Origin: Diadophis punctatus similis
Taxonomy: Eukaryota; Chordata; Lepidosauria; Squamata; Dipsadidae
Reading direction: 5' to 3'
Length of the DNA: 64,000 bases
NCBI GenBank assembly: GCA_023053685.1
Contig: JALIGW010000005.1
Coordinates: 25,324,001 to 25,388,000, forward strand
Shown here: piece by piece, positions 22,725-35,339 of the stretch
Layout of the letters: every line of letters starts with the position of its first letter
How positions within the stretch are numbered: position 1 is the first letter of the stretch
Notes under the pieces: model-generated
Database searches by the model: none
What the model was told of the DNA's origin: nothing
The model's input: the letters and a program-made list of their open reading frames with translations, nothing else
Position numbers and translations under genes: made by a program

Positions 22725-23650
22725 GGCTTTGTTTTAGGCCCAGTACTCTTCAACATCTTCATCAATGATTTGGATGAAGGGATAGATGGGAAACTCATCA
22801 ATTTGCAGAAGACACCAGGAATAGCCAACACTCCAGGCGATAGGCTGGAGGATCTTGACAGACTTCAACATTGGGCGCTTTCTAACAAAATGAAATTCAA
22901 CGGTGAAAAAAGTAAGGTTCTACATTTAGGCAAGAAAAACCAAATGCACAGGTACAGTATAGGTGGTACTTCGCTCAATAATAGTAACTGTGAGAAAGGT
23001 CTTGGAGTCCTAGTGGATAATCACTTAAATATGAGCCAGCAGTGTGCTACAGCTGCCAAAAAAGCCAACACAGTTCTAGGCTGCATTAACAGAGGGATAG
23101 AATTACGTGAAGTGTTAATACCACTTTATAATGCCTTGGTAAGGCCACACTTATGAATACTGCATCCAGTTGTGGTCACCTAAAAAAGATGCTGAGACTC
23201 TAGAAAGAGTGCAGAGAAGAACAACAAAGATGATTAGGGGACTGGAGGCTAAAACATATAAAGAACGGTTGCTGGAATTGGGTATGTCTAGTTTAAAGAA
23301 GGACTGGGATGACATGATAGCAGTGTTCCAATATCACAGGGGTTGCCACAAAGAAGAGAGAGTCAAGCTATTCTCCAAAGCACCCGAGGGCGGGACAAGA
23401 AGCAATGGATGGAAACTAATCAAGGAGAGAAGCAAGCTAAAACTAAGAAGAAATTTCCTGACAGATAGAACAATTAACCAGTGGAACAACTTGCCTCAAG
23501 AAGTTGTGAATTCTCCAACATTGGAAGTATTTAAGAAAAGATGGGACAACCATTTGTCTGAAATGGTATATGATTTCCTGCCTAAGCAGAGGGTTGGACT
23601 AGAAAACCTCCAAGGTCTTCCAACTCTGTTATTCTATTCTATTCCTAACC
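22725..23650 (+). mobile_element. CR1 LINE, 5' truncated, RT C-terminal region
   Basis: The frame begins in the FNIFINDLDEGI block and continues through LHLGKKN, NMSQQC and LYNALVRPHL (22770-23153). A one-base frameshift follows near 23155, and the next frame runs through WSPKKD, LERVQRRTTKMIRG, RNFLTDRTINQWNNLPQEVV and WDNHL (to about 23560). The catalytic FADD box is just lost or mutated at the left edge. The 3' end reads CTCTGTTATTCTATTCTATT, the pentamer tail typical of snake CR1. The element cannot make a working protein. Confidence 0.92.
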
Positions 23651-25325
23651 CTTGCTGGATTCTTAGCCATGTGTCTCCAGTTTTGAATGCCAATTAATGG
23701 CAGTTGAGCTGATGTTCTGACAAAAACTTGTCCCTGCTGAACACTGAAAGGAATTATTGTACTCTATATCTACTGTCATTTCCAAGCTTTTATTACATAC
23801 TTATGTGATATGGTATCATAGACTTTGAGAACTGAAGCCACATGATTTTAAAATACAAACATTTAATAGTTATTGGTTATAGACAAAAACATATGTATGT
23901 GTTGTAATGCTTTTAGTTTAGCAATAAAACTTTGCTTTTTGGAATGAAACTACCTGGTCTAGCCACAAAAATGGGGAATTGAGGCAAAGTATAGCAGACG
24001 GTAAACATCTGTTTACTTCCTCTTACAAATGTTTCTGATCATGAAGCCATGATCAAAGAAGACAGAAAGTTTAGGATATTCTTTCAATTAAGTGATCCTG
24101 GAGTTAGGCTATTTAACTAAAATTATTCTGCAGAATCTTAGAGAAAATGTAATTCTAGAAATAGCTTTCTTCCATTAGTGGTAAAGAGATCCAAGATAAA
24201 CATTTTTCAGAAACTCAGAATTCTGGCTGGGTTCACATTTTTCCACTGGATTTTGAAGTAACCTAAATCAGTGTTTTGACTTGAGTGGCATTTTACAATG
24301 CACAATGCTTCATACACACAGGGGTAGTGGGAAATCTGTGTATCATGTTGATGCCCGGAAAACAATGTTGTTAAAACTAGGTAAATATCATTCTAAAAGT
24401 GATGCTCATCCTGTCTGATGAATAATAAATCATTTTTCTTCTGGCTACCAGAGAATTACAGGAGAGAAGATCATTGAAATGAAGGTTTGACTTTAGAGTA
24501 AATTACATTGTAGTGTACAATCCTGTACAGACAGGATATGAAAGAAGACACACTATTCCACAAAATGTATTACAATCCAACAGGTACCAAATTAAATTCC
24601 CTGACTTTGGAGCTTATCTTTAATGCTAGTTTATTAAAAGAAGAGAGAGAAATAGAAGGGTGCATATGCAAAGGTAGAAAATGAATGCAAGATTTTTCAA
24701 ACGAACTAGCTTTTACATAGCTTGCTTTGCTGTTTGTATTTTGGGCTGCATCAGATGTTTTCTGGAATGCAGAGTTCCTTCTTTGAGCCAAACCAACACA
24801 GGGTTTCCGTGTCCACCTATGGAAGGAAAAAAATTGAACTTGTTTGCACAACAGTTTTACTGGGTTGGAATGAGGTTAGAGCAGTAGGTCCTATGAACAT
24901 CATAACGTAACCAGCAGCAAACTAGAAGAGATTCATTTTAGTCTTAAGCACCCTCAAGGCTCCCTTCATTAACTCTGTTGTCCAAACAAGGATGAGAAAG
25001 AAATATCAGGAAGAGTCAACCTTCCAAACACTTTAGGTTGACCCCATAGAGAGGTCTCTTTCAGATAGTAAAATTGTCATAAAGGAACTTAAAATAATGT
25101 GAAGTTTCTCAGTGAGAATTAAATCCATGTGAGTCACCTCCGTGCCCTGAGGGACCATGTCAAGGCAAGATACTTCCATCTTTTAGAGGCCTAGTAATTT
25201 CTGCAAACCTTGGGAATGATGATTTTCATGCCAGCTTGTTCTTCCTCCAAAATAAATAAATTTTCTTTCTTAGCGGTAAAGAAAACTGGCCAAAAAAATC
25301 ATAGCTCAGTGAATGCCTTCCATAC
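23651..25325. other. Unique sequence, nothing recognised
   Basis: AT-rich DNA without a supported exon or transposon. It ends at the target site of the L1 insertion. Confidence 0.4.
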
Positions 25326-26801
25326 AAAAGACTTAGGTGGACTTCCGGGGCAGAGTCATGACGAGCAGAAGAGGGAGAGCGAAGCTCTGCTCCCCTAATC
25401 TGTTTTTCTGAAAATCGGGGGCCCTATATTGGGCACATTGACCCTGGAGGGATGAATGAATCAGTGAAGGATCCAAACGAGCATCGTAGCGGAAGGCAAC
25501 CGCTCGATGTGGAGAGGAGAAACTTCACAAACCCAACACGGAAAGAGCGCTGTCATCATCATGGCGGCCCCTTAGTCGTGACAGCCTGATCGACAGAGGA
25601 AGAAGCAAGATAAACTCATAAGCTGAGACATCGACAAGTAAGAAATCCTATTCTGTTTAAAAACTGATTGGAGAGAGGAGATATTTTCGAGGAGATCAAG
25701 GTGCAGAAAGTTACTCAAAGAAGGGGCGAAAAGCAGCGACCAGGCGGTGAGAGCAAAAAGACGGAAAGAGGACACCGTGGAAGGGATACGCTGAAAAGTT
25801 GGAGAAAGGGGACGACAAGAAATCAGTAACAGAGGTGCGGAGGTGTGAAAACAAGAAGGAGAATAACAGAAAGAACTGAACTTTGAGAACCGGAGAACGA
25901 AATAGAACGCAAAGACTGGGAGACTTGTGCTGGTGGATACAAACTTTCTAATGGATGCTATAAACAGTCAGTGCTGGATACAAATAACCGGATGAGAGTT
26001 TGGTGCTGGCTGAGAACTAAAACGTGGAACAACAGAAGTAAAAAAGATGGAACCTGAAAACAACTGCAACGGAACGAGAATGCTGAAGATTGAGAGTAAA
26101 CTAAATCATAAATATAGAGACAGACTTCCATATTAGAAGGAAGCTAATTAGTCATCTGGTAACAATTAAACTCCATTGTTAATGCAATGAAATGAATGTG
26201 ATACTGAAACATTGGATAGAGAAAATATAAGCACTGAGAGATAAGAACTTATGAATTAATTTAGAAATTGATAATTAGAAGCTGTTAAAGGATTTAAGCA
26301 ATCTGAAAATGTGAACTTAAATAAGAGACTTTAATATTTATATAGATATAGAAGGATTATAGAAAGAGTATAGAAAATACATTTAACAGAGGTTTAAAAT
26401 ATTAAGATACTAAGATATAAGAAATAGAAAGTTTTATTTACCTGAAGTATTGAAGATTTGTGTTAAGATTAAATAAGATTATAGATTATTATAAAGTAAA
26501 TATTGAAAGATAATATATATATAGCAATATTATAGATTTTATAAAGTGTGCCTTTCCCCTTTGTTTCCTACTCTTCTTCCTATCTCTTTTCTTCTCTCTT
26601 TTTATAATTTAAGTACTAGAAGATAAAATATCGAATTATCACTTGGATAGATAGTGCTTGCAATATACTATTATATTGGATTGAATAGAAGTGGAAAAGA
26701 TCAAAATATTGGGAAATTGATACCAATTATAGGATTGATTTGTATAAAAAGACAATAATTGATGAATGGTAGAATTGAAAGATCTATATAATATCTTAAA
26801 A

Positions 26802-27851
26802 ATGTCAACAACCACGACTATCCAAAAATTGGCAAAAAAAAACCATCATCGAATCCGACACTGCCAACGGCATCACCCTCTGGTCAGAGATCCATAGACA
26901 GCATGTTAAGCACAGAAAAGATTAGCAATCAGGCCAGCATGCAAACAATGCAGACAACTTTACAGGCAATACAAGAAACCATGCTAAAGATGCAGGAGAA
27001 AATGAATAAGAATTGTGAAGTAATGAGGGAAGATATTCAAAAAGTTGATAATAGAAGAGGTGTGATACAACAAGCAATAGAAAATAACAAACAACAGATA
27101 AAAAGGGTAGAGGAAAGAACTGAACTGACGGAAAAGAAAGTGGAAGAGGTAGATCAAAAATTAATTATGATAAATAGAGAGTTGGAGGAGTCAATAATAA
27201 ACTTAGAATTAGACCGAGCAGCCTTCTACCTCCGCTTTCAGAATGTGACAGAGAGTAAAGAGGAAGACTTAGGAATGATTATGACAGAATTAATATCGGA
27301 AATAACAGAGGGATAAGCAAGAGATACAAAATGGATTAGATGAACTTTATCGAGTACAAACAAACTATGCCAGGTGACACAAATTACCTAGGGAGGTCCA
27401 CGTAAGGTTTACCAGGAAAGAAATGAGAAATGAAGTATATAAAGCAACCCGTGAAGAAACAATATTATATAAAGGTAAAGAAATTCAAGTATTAAAACAG
27501 GTACCAAAAAGACTTAGAGACCACAGGAGGGATTATCGTTTTCTAGCGACACAATTAAATAAACATAATACACTCTTTAAATGGCTAGTTCCAGAAGGAA
27601 TGCTCATTACCTGGCAGGGAAAGAAAATTAAGGTAGATAATACAGACAAAGCTCAAGAGTTTTATGAGCAGTTCATAATACCAGAGGGAGAAGACATAGA
27701 AACCAGAAGCCAGGAGGAACTACTATCAGAGGAAAAAGAGACAGACCAAGAGGAGAAAAGTAAAGGGGATATAGAACATCAAGAAGTAGAAGGGATAAGA
27801 ACTAGAGCACAAAGGGAGAATAGAACTAATAGAAGGCAGGCCCACAAATAA
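26802..27851 (+). pseudogene. L1 ORF1 (RNA-binding chaperone), frameshifted
   Basis: Starts at ATG 26802 and loses the frame after about 13 codons in a run of nine A (26834-26842). The frame of 26843-27316 then carries a coiled coil rich in Gln, Lys and Glu (LQAIQETMLKMQEKMNKN and onward), ending at a stop at 27314. The RRM and C-terminal domains lie in other frames: about 27330-27420, then 27423-27851, with KLPREVHVRFT-like and RRDYRFLATQLN stretches. In L1 this protein trimerises and coats the element's RNA. At least two frameshifts and a stop inactivate it. Confidence 0.88.
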
Positions 27852-27854
27852 AAA

Positions 27855-30427
27855 ATGGAAAGAGCTGTAACCCTACTATCAATAAACATAAATGGTTTAA
27901 ATTCTCATGTAAAAAGAAAAAAGATATTCACTAAATTACAGAAATAGCAAGCTGACATTATATGTCTGCAAGAAGTGCACATTCAAAAACAAAATGAAAA
28001 ATACCTAGAACAAGAAAAATTAGGGAAGCTATATACAGCACTCTCAGAGGAAAAACAGAGAGGCATAGCTGTATATATTAATAAAAATTTAGAAGCAAGT
28101 AAAGTATTTGCTGATGACAAAGGAAGAATATTAATTATTTCAATTAAAATTTATCAAACACAGATCTTACTGGTGATAATATATGCTCCAAACAATGATC
28201 AAAATGTTTTTTTACTAAATTACATCAAAAGATATTGGAAATTGGGATGGAAAATATTTGTTTATTTGGAGATTTCAATTGAATTGTTGATGTGAATAAA
28301 GATTATAAAACCAATAATAATAATATGAGGAAAAAGAAAAAAACATTGCCAAAATCATTTTATGAAATGAATTATGAGTTAAGTCTAAGAGATTGCTGGA
28401 GGGATCGTAACCCAGAAGCCAAAGAATATACTTTTTATTCCAACCCACACAGGTCCTGGTCCAGAATTGATATGTTCTGGACCAATAAAGAAATAGAAAA
28501 TAAGTTAGATTCAATAGAAATAGTTACTAACGAATGGGCAGACCATAATCCATTAAAAATAATTTGGAAAGGGGATAAAAAGAAAACTAAACGGTGGATG
28601 TTAAATACACAAATATTGAAAGAAAAGGAATTCATTAAACAAATTAAGAATGAAATGGAGATGTTTATCAAAGAAAACAAAAATCAGGACACAACTCTAC
28701 AAAACTTGTGGGATACATCAAAAGCATACTTGAGGGGAATAGTAATAGCATATCTGGCTAGGAAAAATAAAGAAAGATGGAAAAAACAAAAAACACTACG
28801 AGTTTGAAACAATTAGAAAGGAATTTACAAATCGATCCACAAAATAAAAAAAATAAAGAGGAAAAGACTTAGTAAAACATAGATTAAATTTATTAGAACA
28901 AGAAGAAAATGCCAGAAAAATAAGATTAGCAAAACAAAATTATTTTGAAAATGCCAACAAACCCAGTAGATGGCTAGCCTTCAGACTGAAAAAAGAAAGA
29001 GAGAAAAAATTAATACACCAATTAGAGAACAGGAATGGGGAAACCCAACACCGAATAGAAAAGAAAAAAGAGATTATGCAAGAATACTTTAAGAAATTAT
29101 ATGAGGAGGATAAAATAAAGAAGGAAGAAATTAAAAACTTTTTAGGAAAAAAAGTCTTAGCCCAATAGATGAGGATAGCAGGGAAATGCTAAATAAAGAA
29201 ATAACTCAATTGGAACTGAAACAGGCTGTAATGAAACAAAAAAGTAACAAGACCCCAGGGCCATATGGGATTCCAGGAGACTTTTATAAAGCAACATTTG
29301 AAATAGTAGAAGCCTTATTATTAGAGATTTGCAATGATACACTACAGAAGGTGAAATTTCCAGCATCTTGGGATGAAGCTTATATTACTCTGATTCATAA
29401 GGAAGATACAGATGCCAAACAAATTAAAAACTATAGACCTATCTCCTTATTAAATGCCGACTACAAAATTTTTATGACGATTATGCCCGAAATAATGAAA
29501 AAAATATTGAATAAAGTTATCCACTCTGATCAAAATGGATTCCTACCGTACAGACAAATTAGGAATAACACTAGAATAGTTTTAAACATATTGGAATACT
29601 ACGAGGTGCATAGCTATAAACAAACAGCTTTAATATTTTTAGATGTACAGAAGGCCTTCGATAATTTGAATTGGGAATTTTTTAAACAACAAATAAGAAT
29701 TATGAAATTTGGCTCCAAATTCGAAAATATGATTGATGCAATATATACCAAACAGAAGGCTAGAGTAATGATAAACCGAGATTTAAACCGAGGAATTTAG
29801 TATTTCTAAAGGAGTAAGACAAGGATGTCCGATGTCACCCCTAATTTTCATACTATCAATTGAGATATTGTTAAATCAAATTAGATACAACAAAGAAATT
29901 GAAGGAACTAAGATAAAAAGAGAAGAATATAAAACCCAGGCATTTGCTGATGACCTGGTATTTTTCTTAGAAGACCCGCTACAATCTGGTATACAATTAT
30001 TGAATGAAATAGAACAATTTGGAAAAGTAGCGGGACTTAAAATTAATAAAGATAAAATAAAAATATTAACCAAAAATCTTACTAAAAATCAGGCAAAAGA
30101 GTTAACTCAAAAAACAGGATTACAGATAACAAAAAAAAATTAAATATAAGGAGAATCTATATAAAATGTATTAGCGTTGGCATCTGGCCCTGTTAGCCAG
30201 TTTTGGCTAGGTTAGCCAAAATATATCCTAACCGCAACCCAAGATGCTGGAAATGTAAATGTGAAAATGGTACATACTACCATATGTGGTGGTCCTGCCC
30301 AGAGGCAAAAAGATATTGGAGCAAGATACGATTATGGATCCAAGAAATCACTAACTCACAAATTGAATTGAAACCAGAGATATTTTTATTGGGAATTATT
30401 GAAGGACAATGGACTGAGGAAAATTAA
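27855..30427 (+). pseudogene. L1 ORF2 (endonuclease and reverse transcriptase), broken and deleted
   Basis: The ATG at 27855 lies four bases after ORF1, as in other L1s. The apurinic-type endonuclease domain follows: SININGL, then CLQEVH after an in-frame TAG (27945-27947), a frameshift near 28290, SRIDMFW and ADHNPL (about 28450-28550). The RT domain is at 29186-30143: KTPGPYGIP, NYRPISLLNAD, DQNGFLP, FLDVQKAFDN, a frameshift near 29800, QGCPMSPL, and the catalytic box as FADD (about 29940-29960). About 300 or more residues are missing at about 30145-30185. The Cys/His knuckle CWKCKCENGTYYHMWWSC is at 30239-30299. It cannot be functional. Confidence 0.9.
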
Positions 30428-30814
30428 TATTTAATAATACATATCTTGATGGCTGCTAGAATCGTTTTCGCACAGACATGGAAATCGGAGAACTGTCCCC
30501 CAGAAAACATGATTATTAAAAAATGGAATGCGCAGAAATGGCAAAATTGACAATGGAATTACAAGATCGTGAAGAAAAAGAATATTATATAGTATGGGAT
30601 AAATTGTACACCTGGTTGGAAATTAGAAAAAATAAGTAAATGTTTATATAAATGTAAATGTTAAAACTATTTACAATGTAAAGATGATGGATTAATATAT
30701 TTAATATTTATAAATAACCAAATAACTGTCGATGTCACAGAAATGAAGAATTTGAATGTATACGTATGTTTTTAAAGTTAAAATCCAATAAACTTTTTTT
30801 AAAAAAAGACTTAG

Positions 30815-31435
<621 letters not shown>

Positions 31436-32022
31436 GAGAACACTAAACAATAAACATTCATTTAAAAAGCTACCTACTTCTGTAGTTTTTTTCCCCCTAT
31501 ATTCAGAAACATAGTTTAATCACATCCAGTCATTTGAAAAAGTTCCCTCCTCCTTTTTTAAAAAACAAGAGCAGTCTCAACAAAAACATTTTTTAAAAAA
31601 ATCTTGTCCTCTGAAAATTCAACAGTTAAGGTAACATCGAAAGCAAAAGGAGAGCAGCACAAGGAAGCTTTAAAAACCTTCTTAGCTCTACCTGGTTGCT
31701 CAGCAACACAAAGTTGGGCTTAGACAACCATCTTAGATTACTTGTGCATTTATTTGAACTAAGACTATAAGGAGAAATTAATTCTCTTTCCACACTTGAA
31801 CAAATTCATGCATGAAAGAACAAGAAATATTTTTATATCTGAAACAGCATAACACATTGAGCAATAATATGAAATGTTATGTGTGCTTACGCATGCATTA
31901 GATATCCTTGCTGAACTTTGATACAGATAGGGCATATTAATATAGTAATTGAACAGTCACAATTTTTATCACCGACATTAGTAAACAATATTGTATTTCC
32001 TTCCAGTTCCTTGCCCTAAAAG

Positions 32023-32254
32023 TAATAGCAATATCATTTACACTTATATACTCTCCCATTGTGCTTTACAGCACTATGTGGGCAGTTTAAAATGTTATTT
32101 TCATATTGCCCCCAACAATCTGGGTCCTTGTTTTAATGACCTCAGAAGATTGGAAGGCTGAGTCAACCTTGAGCCAGTCAGGATCAAACTGCTGGCAGTC
32201 AGCAGAACTAGCCTGCAATACTGCATTCTAACACTGTGCCACCACGGCTCCTCA
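32023..32254 (-). mobile_element. tRNA-derived SINE (same family as 3621-4075)
   Basis: On the minus strand it begins GAGCCGTGGTGGCACAGTG (A box region), has a decayed B box, GGCTCAAGGTTGACTCAGCC, and CCCAGATTGTTGGGGGCAAT. It ends TATATAAGTGTAAATGATATTGCTATT. Unlike the other copy it keeps the region between A and B boxes with the CTGACTGCCAGCAG block. No target duplication was seen. Confidence 0.85.
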
Positions 32255-32394
32255 TACCACATTATTTGGTGTAGAATTGCTTAAATTAGATTTCCCCTAT
32301 ATTGTCCTGTTTATCCTAAACAGTCTCTACATCTCTTTCCATTTTCGTAAAATGGGAAGAGAAACCAAGTGCATAATAGGCACATTTCATCTTT

Positions 32395-33460
32395 TGGCAG
32401 ACAAGGGTTCCTGGCACTGGGGCCACTCCTTTTGATCTTAGAAACTGGCTAGATAATCAAGTATTAAGCCATTTACAGCTTTAAAGATCAATATCAGCCA
32501 ACTATATCTGGTAGGCAGGCAGTGCAGATAAGTAATCCCAGTCAAAAGCCTAATTATATCAATTACATTTTCCAGACACTTTTCAAAGAAAGTTTCATTT
32601 AAAATATATCACATCAGTCAAGATGGATTTTAACTGAGACATGGATAACTGTTGCTTAAGTTTGACTGATTCAGGATGAACTACAGTTGCTCTATTTTGA
32701 CAATTATGTAACACACTCCTTACTATACCCTTGTAGTATAATGATGGGACTTCAAGGAATATTCTCAAACTGCTAACTTATTCTTTCCGCTGAAATATCT
32801 GGAACAGGTTACACCTCAATTCCAGAGTCCAGTTTTTTCATTATCAATAATATTTCAATCTTGTCTGGATTTACTTTAAGCTTGTTGTCACCCATAAAGT
32901 CCATTCTTGAGAATAAGCAGCATTCTGGAATACAGATTGCTTCTTTGGAGTTGGGTGGTAAAGAACAGTAAAACTGGGCACTATCAGCATTCTGATGGTA
33001 TCCCCTTCAATAGTCTGAACTACCTCCCCTAGATGTTAAACAACACAGAAAACAAGAGACTTTGTGGAACATCACCAATAGTGAATAGTAGTCCCCCAGT
33101 ACCACCTTCTGGGCATATCCCAACAGCAAGGATTCAAACCACTGCAAGATAGTGCTTTCAAATTCAAATCTTGCAAAACAGCTGAAAAGAATATCCTAAT
33201 CAATGGTACAGAAGATAACTGAGAACCATCGGGGTTGTGTCCCACACATGTAGGTCTTCTATTCAAACAACTGAATCTACGTTAGTAATGAACCCTGACA
33301 GAATTTGGTGAAGAAAATCAGTTTCATGTAGATACATCTAGAACTGAGAGGTAACACCTTATCAATTACCTGGTGAAGGAAAGGAATATTTGAGACTAGC
33401 CTGTAATTAGAAAAATAATCTAGAACAAGGGAGGGTGTTTTTTCAACAATGGTCTTATTA
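32395..33460 (-). mobile_element. Old L2-clade LINE reverse transcriptase relic
   Basis: Minus-strand frames, with shifts and stops, give the L2 RT blocks in order: SNIPFLHQVIDKV (near 33400), a decayed DLSAAFDTIDHDIL block (near 33210), LQWFESLLLGYAQKVVLGD (near 33130), a decayed VPQGS, NADSAQFY in place of the YADDTQLY catalytic box (near 32985), and NKLKVNPDKIEILL (near 32875). The rest down to about 32395 is 3' untranslated. Heavy decay marks it as much older than the L1 and CR1 copies. Confidence 0.82.
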
Positions 33461-34384
33461 CTTTACAATCCAGTTCTAGGGAAACAATCATTAAGTATGT
33501 ATGCTAAAAGAAGGGATAGAAAAACATGTCTTAAACATGAAGCGAGGCCCAACTTGGCTGTTTGAATCAATCAGGAATGGCAAAAGTCAACATTAGAAGT
33601 AGAGCATCTCTGTCCACATCTTCAAAATGTCAGAGCAAGAAACATATTGCTATTGTTAAGGAACAATTGTGCCCTGTTGAAGCCCAAGTGGAACCAATCA
33701 CTTCTGACCATTTATCCTCTAATAACAGCTTACAATATGTTCATATGATCACCCAGCCATAATTGTCATCAGTACTATTATTTTCAGCCAACAATGAGCG
33801 GATGAGTTTTCAAGTAACTAATGGGAAGATTGTTCCTCTTTCTTCTTTCTCACCCTTGTTATTTTATTGCCATGTTAAATTCAACTTTGTTCCCAAGAAG
33901 AAGGAAGTATTAAAACATATTTCTAAAATACATTGCTAGTCAATGAGAAGGAAAATTGCAACATTTTTAGGTCAGCTGTATACTTTTTTTTCTTGCTCTA
34001 TTAAAAAGGTACCAGGTGCCCTGTATTTTAAAAGTGTCTTATACATCAAAGTGTGAAATACAATATAATGGATTGTTTTATTACAGACGTTACAGCTTTG
34101 AAGTTTTGCTTTTCTTTGAAATAGATTTGCCAGGTGTCATCAGAGATCAAATCTGTACTTTAAAAGATCTAGCCTTCTCCCATGCTTACTTCTAAATAGT
34201 AAGAAAACCCATCTTGGTTAGTGGAGTGAAGATGTGGAAATAATGGTGATGGAAGAAGGAATCTCCCTTAAAACAAGGAGGTCCATTTTTTTTCTGCCTC
34301 CTGCAGGACATTTAAAAGCATATTAGTTACCTGTCAACTTCAAGCTTTGCAGCACTAACCTGAACCTGCCAAACTAGGACATTA

Positions 34385-34804
34385 CTTTGGGGGTCGAACA
34401 ACCCTTTCACAGGGGTTGCCTAAGACCATCGGAAAATACATATTTCCGATGGTCTTGGGAAATGAGACACCGCTCCTCTATTTGTCTCCAGGCGGGTCCA
34501 CCCACATACAAATAGACTACTGCAAAAAAAATATATCTGTACCATGGAAACTTCTGAGCATGCGCAGAAGGCGAATTTCTGGCACTGTGCCATCTTGTTT
34601 TCAGCGCTTTTTTTGCAATTTTTTTTTTAAATGGCACTGCGCATATGCAGGCCACGCAGCGCAGGAGGAAGCAAACTGGCAGCGAGGTAAGTTAGAACCC
34701 ATCCCTGAGTTTCCTAATAATTTTATTATTTTATGGTTGGGGGTCACCACAACATGAGGAACTGTATTAAAGGGTCGCAGCATTAGGAAGGTTGAGAACC
34801 ACTG
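34385..34804. mobile_element. SPIN-family hAT transposon (non-autonomous), interrupted
   Basis: The 5' part (34385-34550) reads CTTTGGGGGTCGAACAACCC, TTTCACAGGGGTTGCCTAAG, the hairpin GACCATCGGAAAATACATAT / TATTTCCGATGGTC (34424-34456) and CTCCAGGCGGGTCCACCCAC. The 3' part (34730-34804) reads TTATGGTTGGGGGTCACCAC and ends GGTTGAGAACCACTG. These are the blocks I know from SPIN (Space Invader) elements of bats, other mammals and squamates. The first about 30 bases of the 5' end (the AACCTGTGGGTCGCGACC block) are missing. The middle holds sequence of another hAT MITE (34551-34707). It has no transposase. Confidence 0.85.
34551..34707. mobile_element. 3' half of a GGTGGGTTC-family hAT MITE inside SPIN
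   Basis: CTTCTGAGCATGCGCAGAAG, GCACTGTGCCATCTTGTTTT, GAAGCAAACTGGCAGCGAGG and the terminus GAACCCATCCCTG follow the same order as the right half of the element at 19467-19813. The left half is absent, so either it was cut out later or the insertion was partial. Confidence 0.75.
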
Positions 34805-35339
34805 ATTTATAGGGTCATAAAATCAAAACTATTTTATTTTTAATCAGAGAACATTGTGCAGAGCATAACATCTCCCTCTGATTTTATTTATATTGGTGTT
34901 CAGTTGTGTATTTTGGCATTTTTTGCGAAATGTTTTGCAGAATTTCAAATGGGAACATAAAAATCTTGACATTTAGCAATGTTTCTCTAAATGGGTGTTT
35001 AATAAATGTTTGGGTCTTGGGAACACCAGGGAAGGGGTCATGCATTCTATGGTCCCCTCAGCATTCCACGACTGACCACCTCCACACACAAACACGTGCA
35101 CAAACACAAAGAGAGATTTTACATTATGGCCCTGAAAAAGTTTGTGACAATAAAGGAAGAATTTTGAGTCAACTGTTATATAGCTGAAGTTATAATCCCT
35201 GATTATATATCAAATAACTCTGCAAGCACATCCAAAGCCTTCACCAGAGTTATCAGGCTTTAGCCCCATCATAATAATGTGCATCATTAGACACTGCAGT
35301 GGAAATGGAGCACCAACATTAGTGAAAAGCTTAAGGAAT

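Larger units (their letters stand above)
25337..30803 (+). mobile_element. L1 LINE with both ends and target duplication, inactive
   Basis: The 11-bp direct repeat AAAAGACTTAG flanks the block (25326-25336 and 30804-30814). It starts GTGGACTTCCGGGGCAGAGT with a CpG-containing 5' UTR (25337-26801), carries ORF1 (26802-27851), ORF2 (27855-30427) and a 3' UTR ending AATAAACTTTTTTTAAAAAA. The order and motifs are those of tetrapod L1. Both ORFs are broken many times and the region between the RT and the C-terminal zinc knuckle is deleted. It inserted into otherwise unique DNA. Confidence 0.93.
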
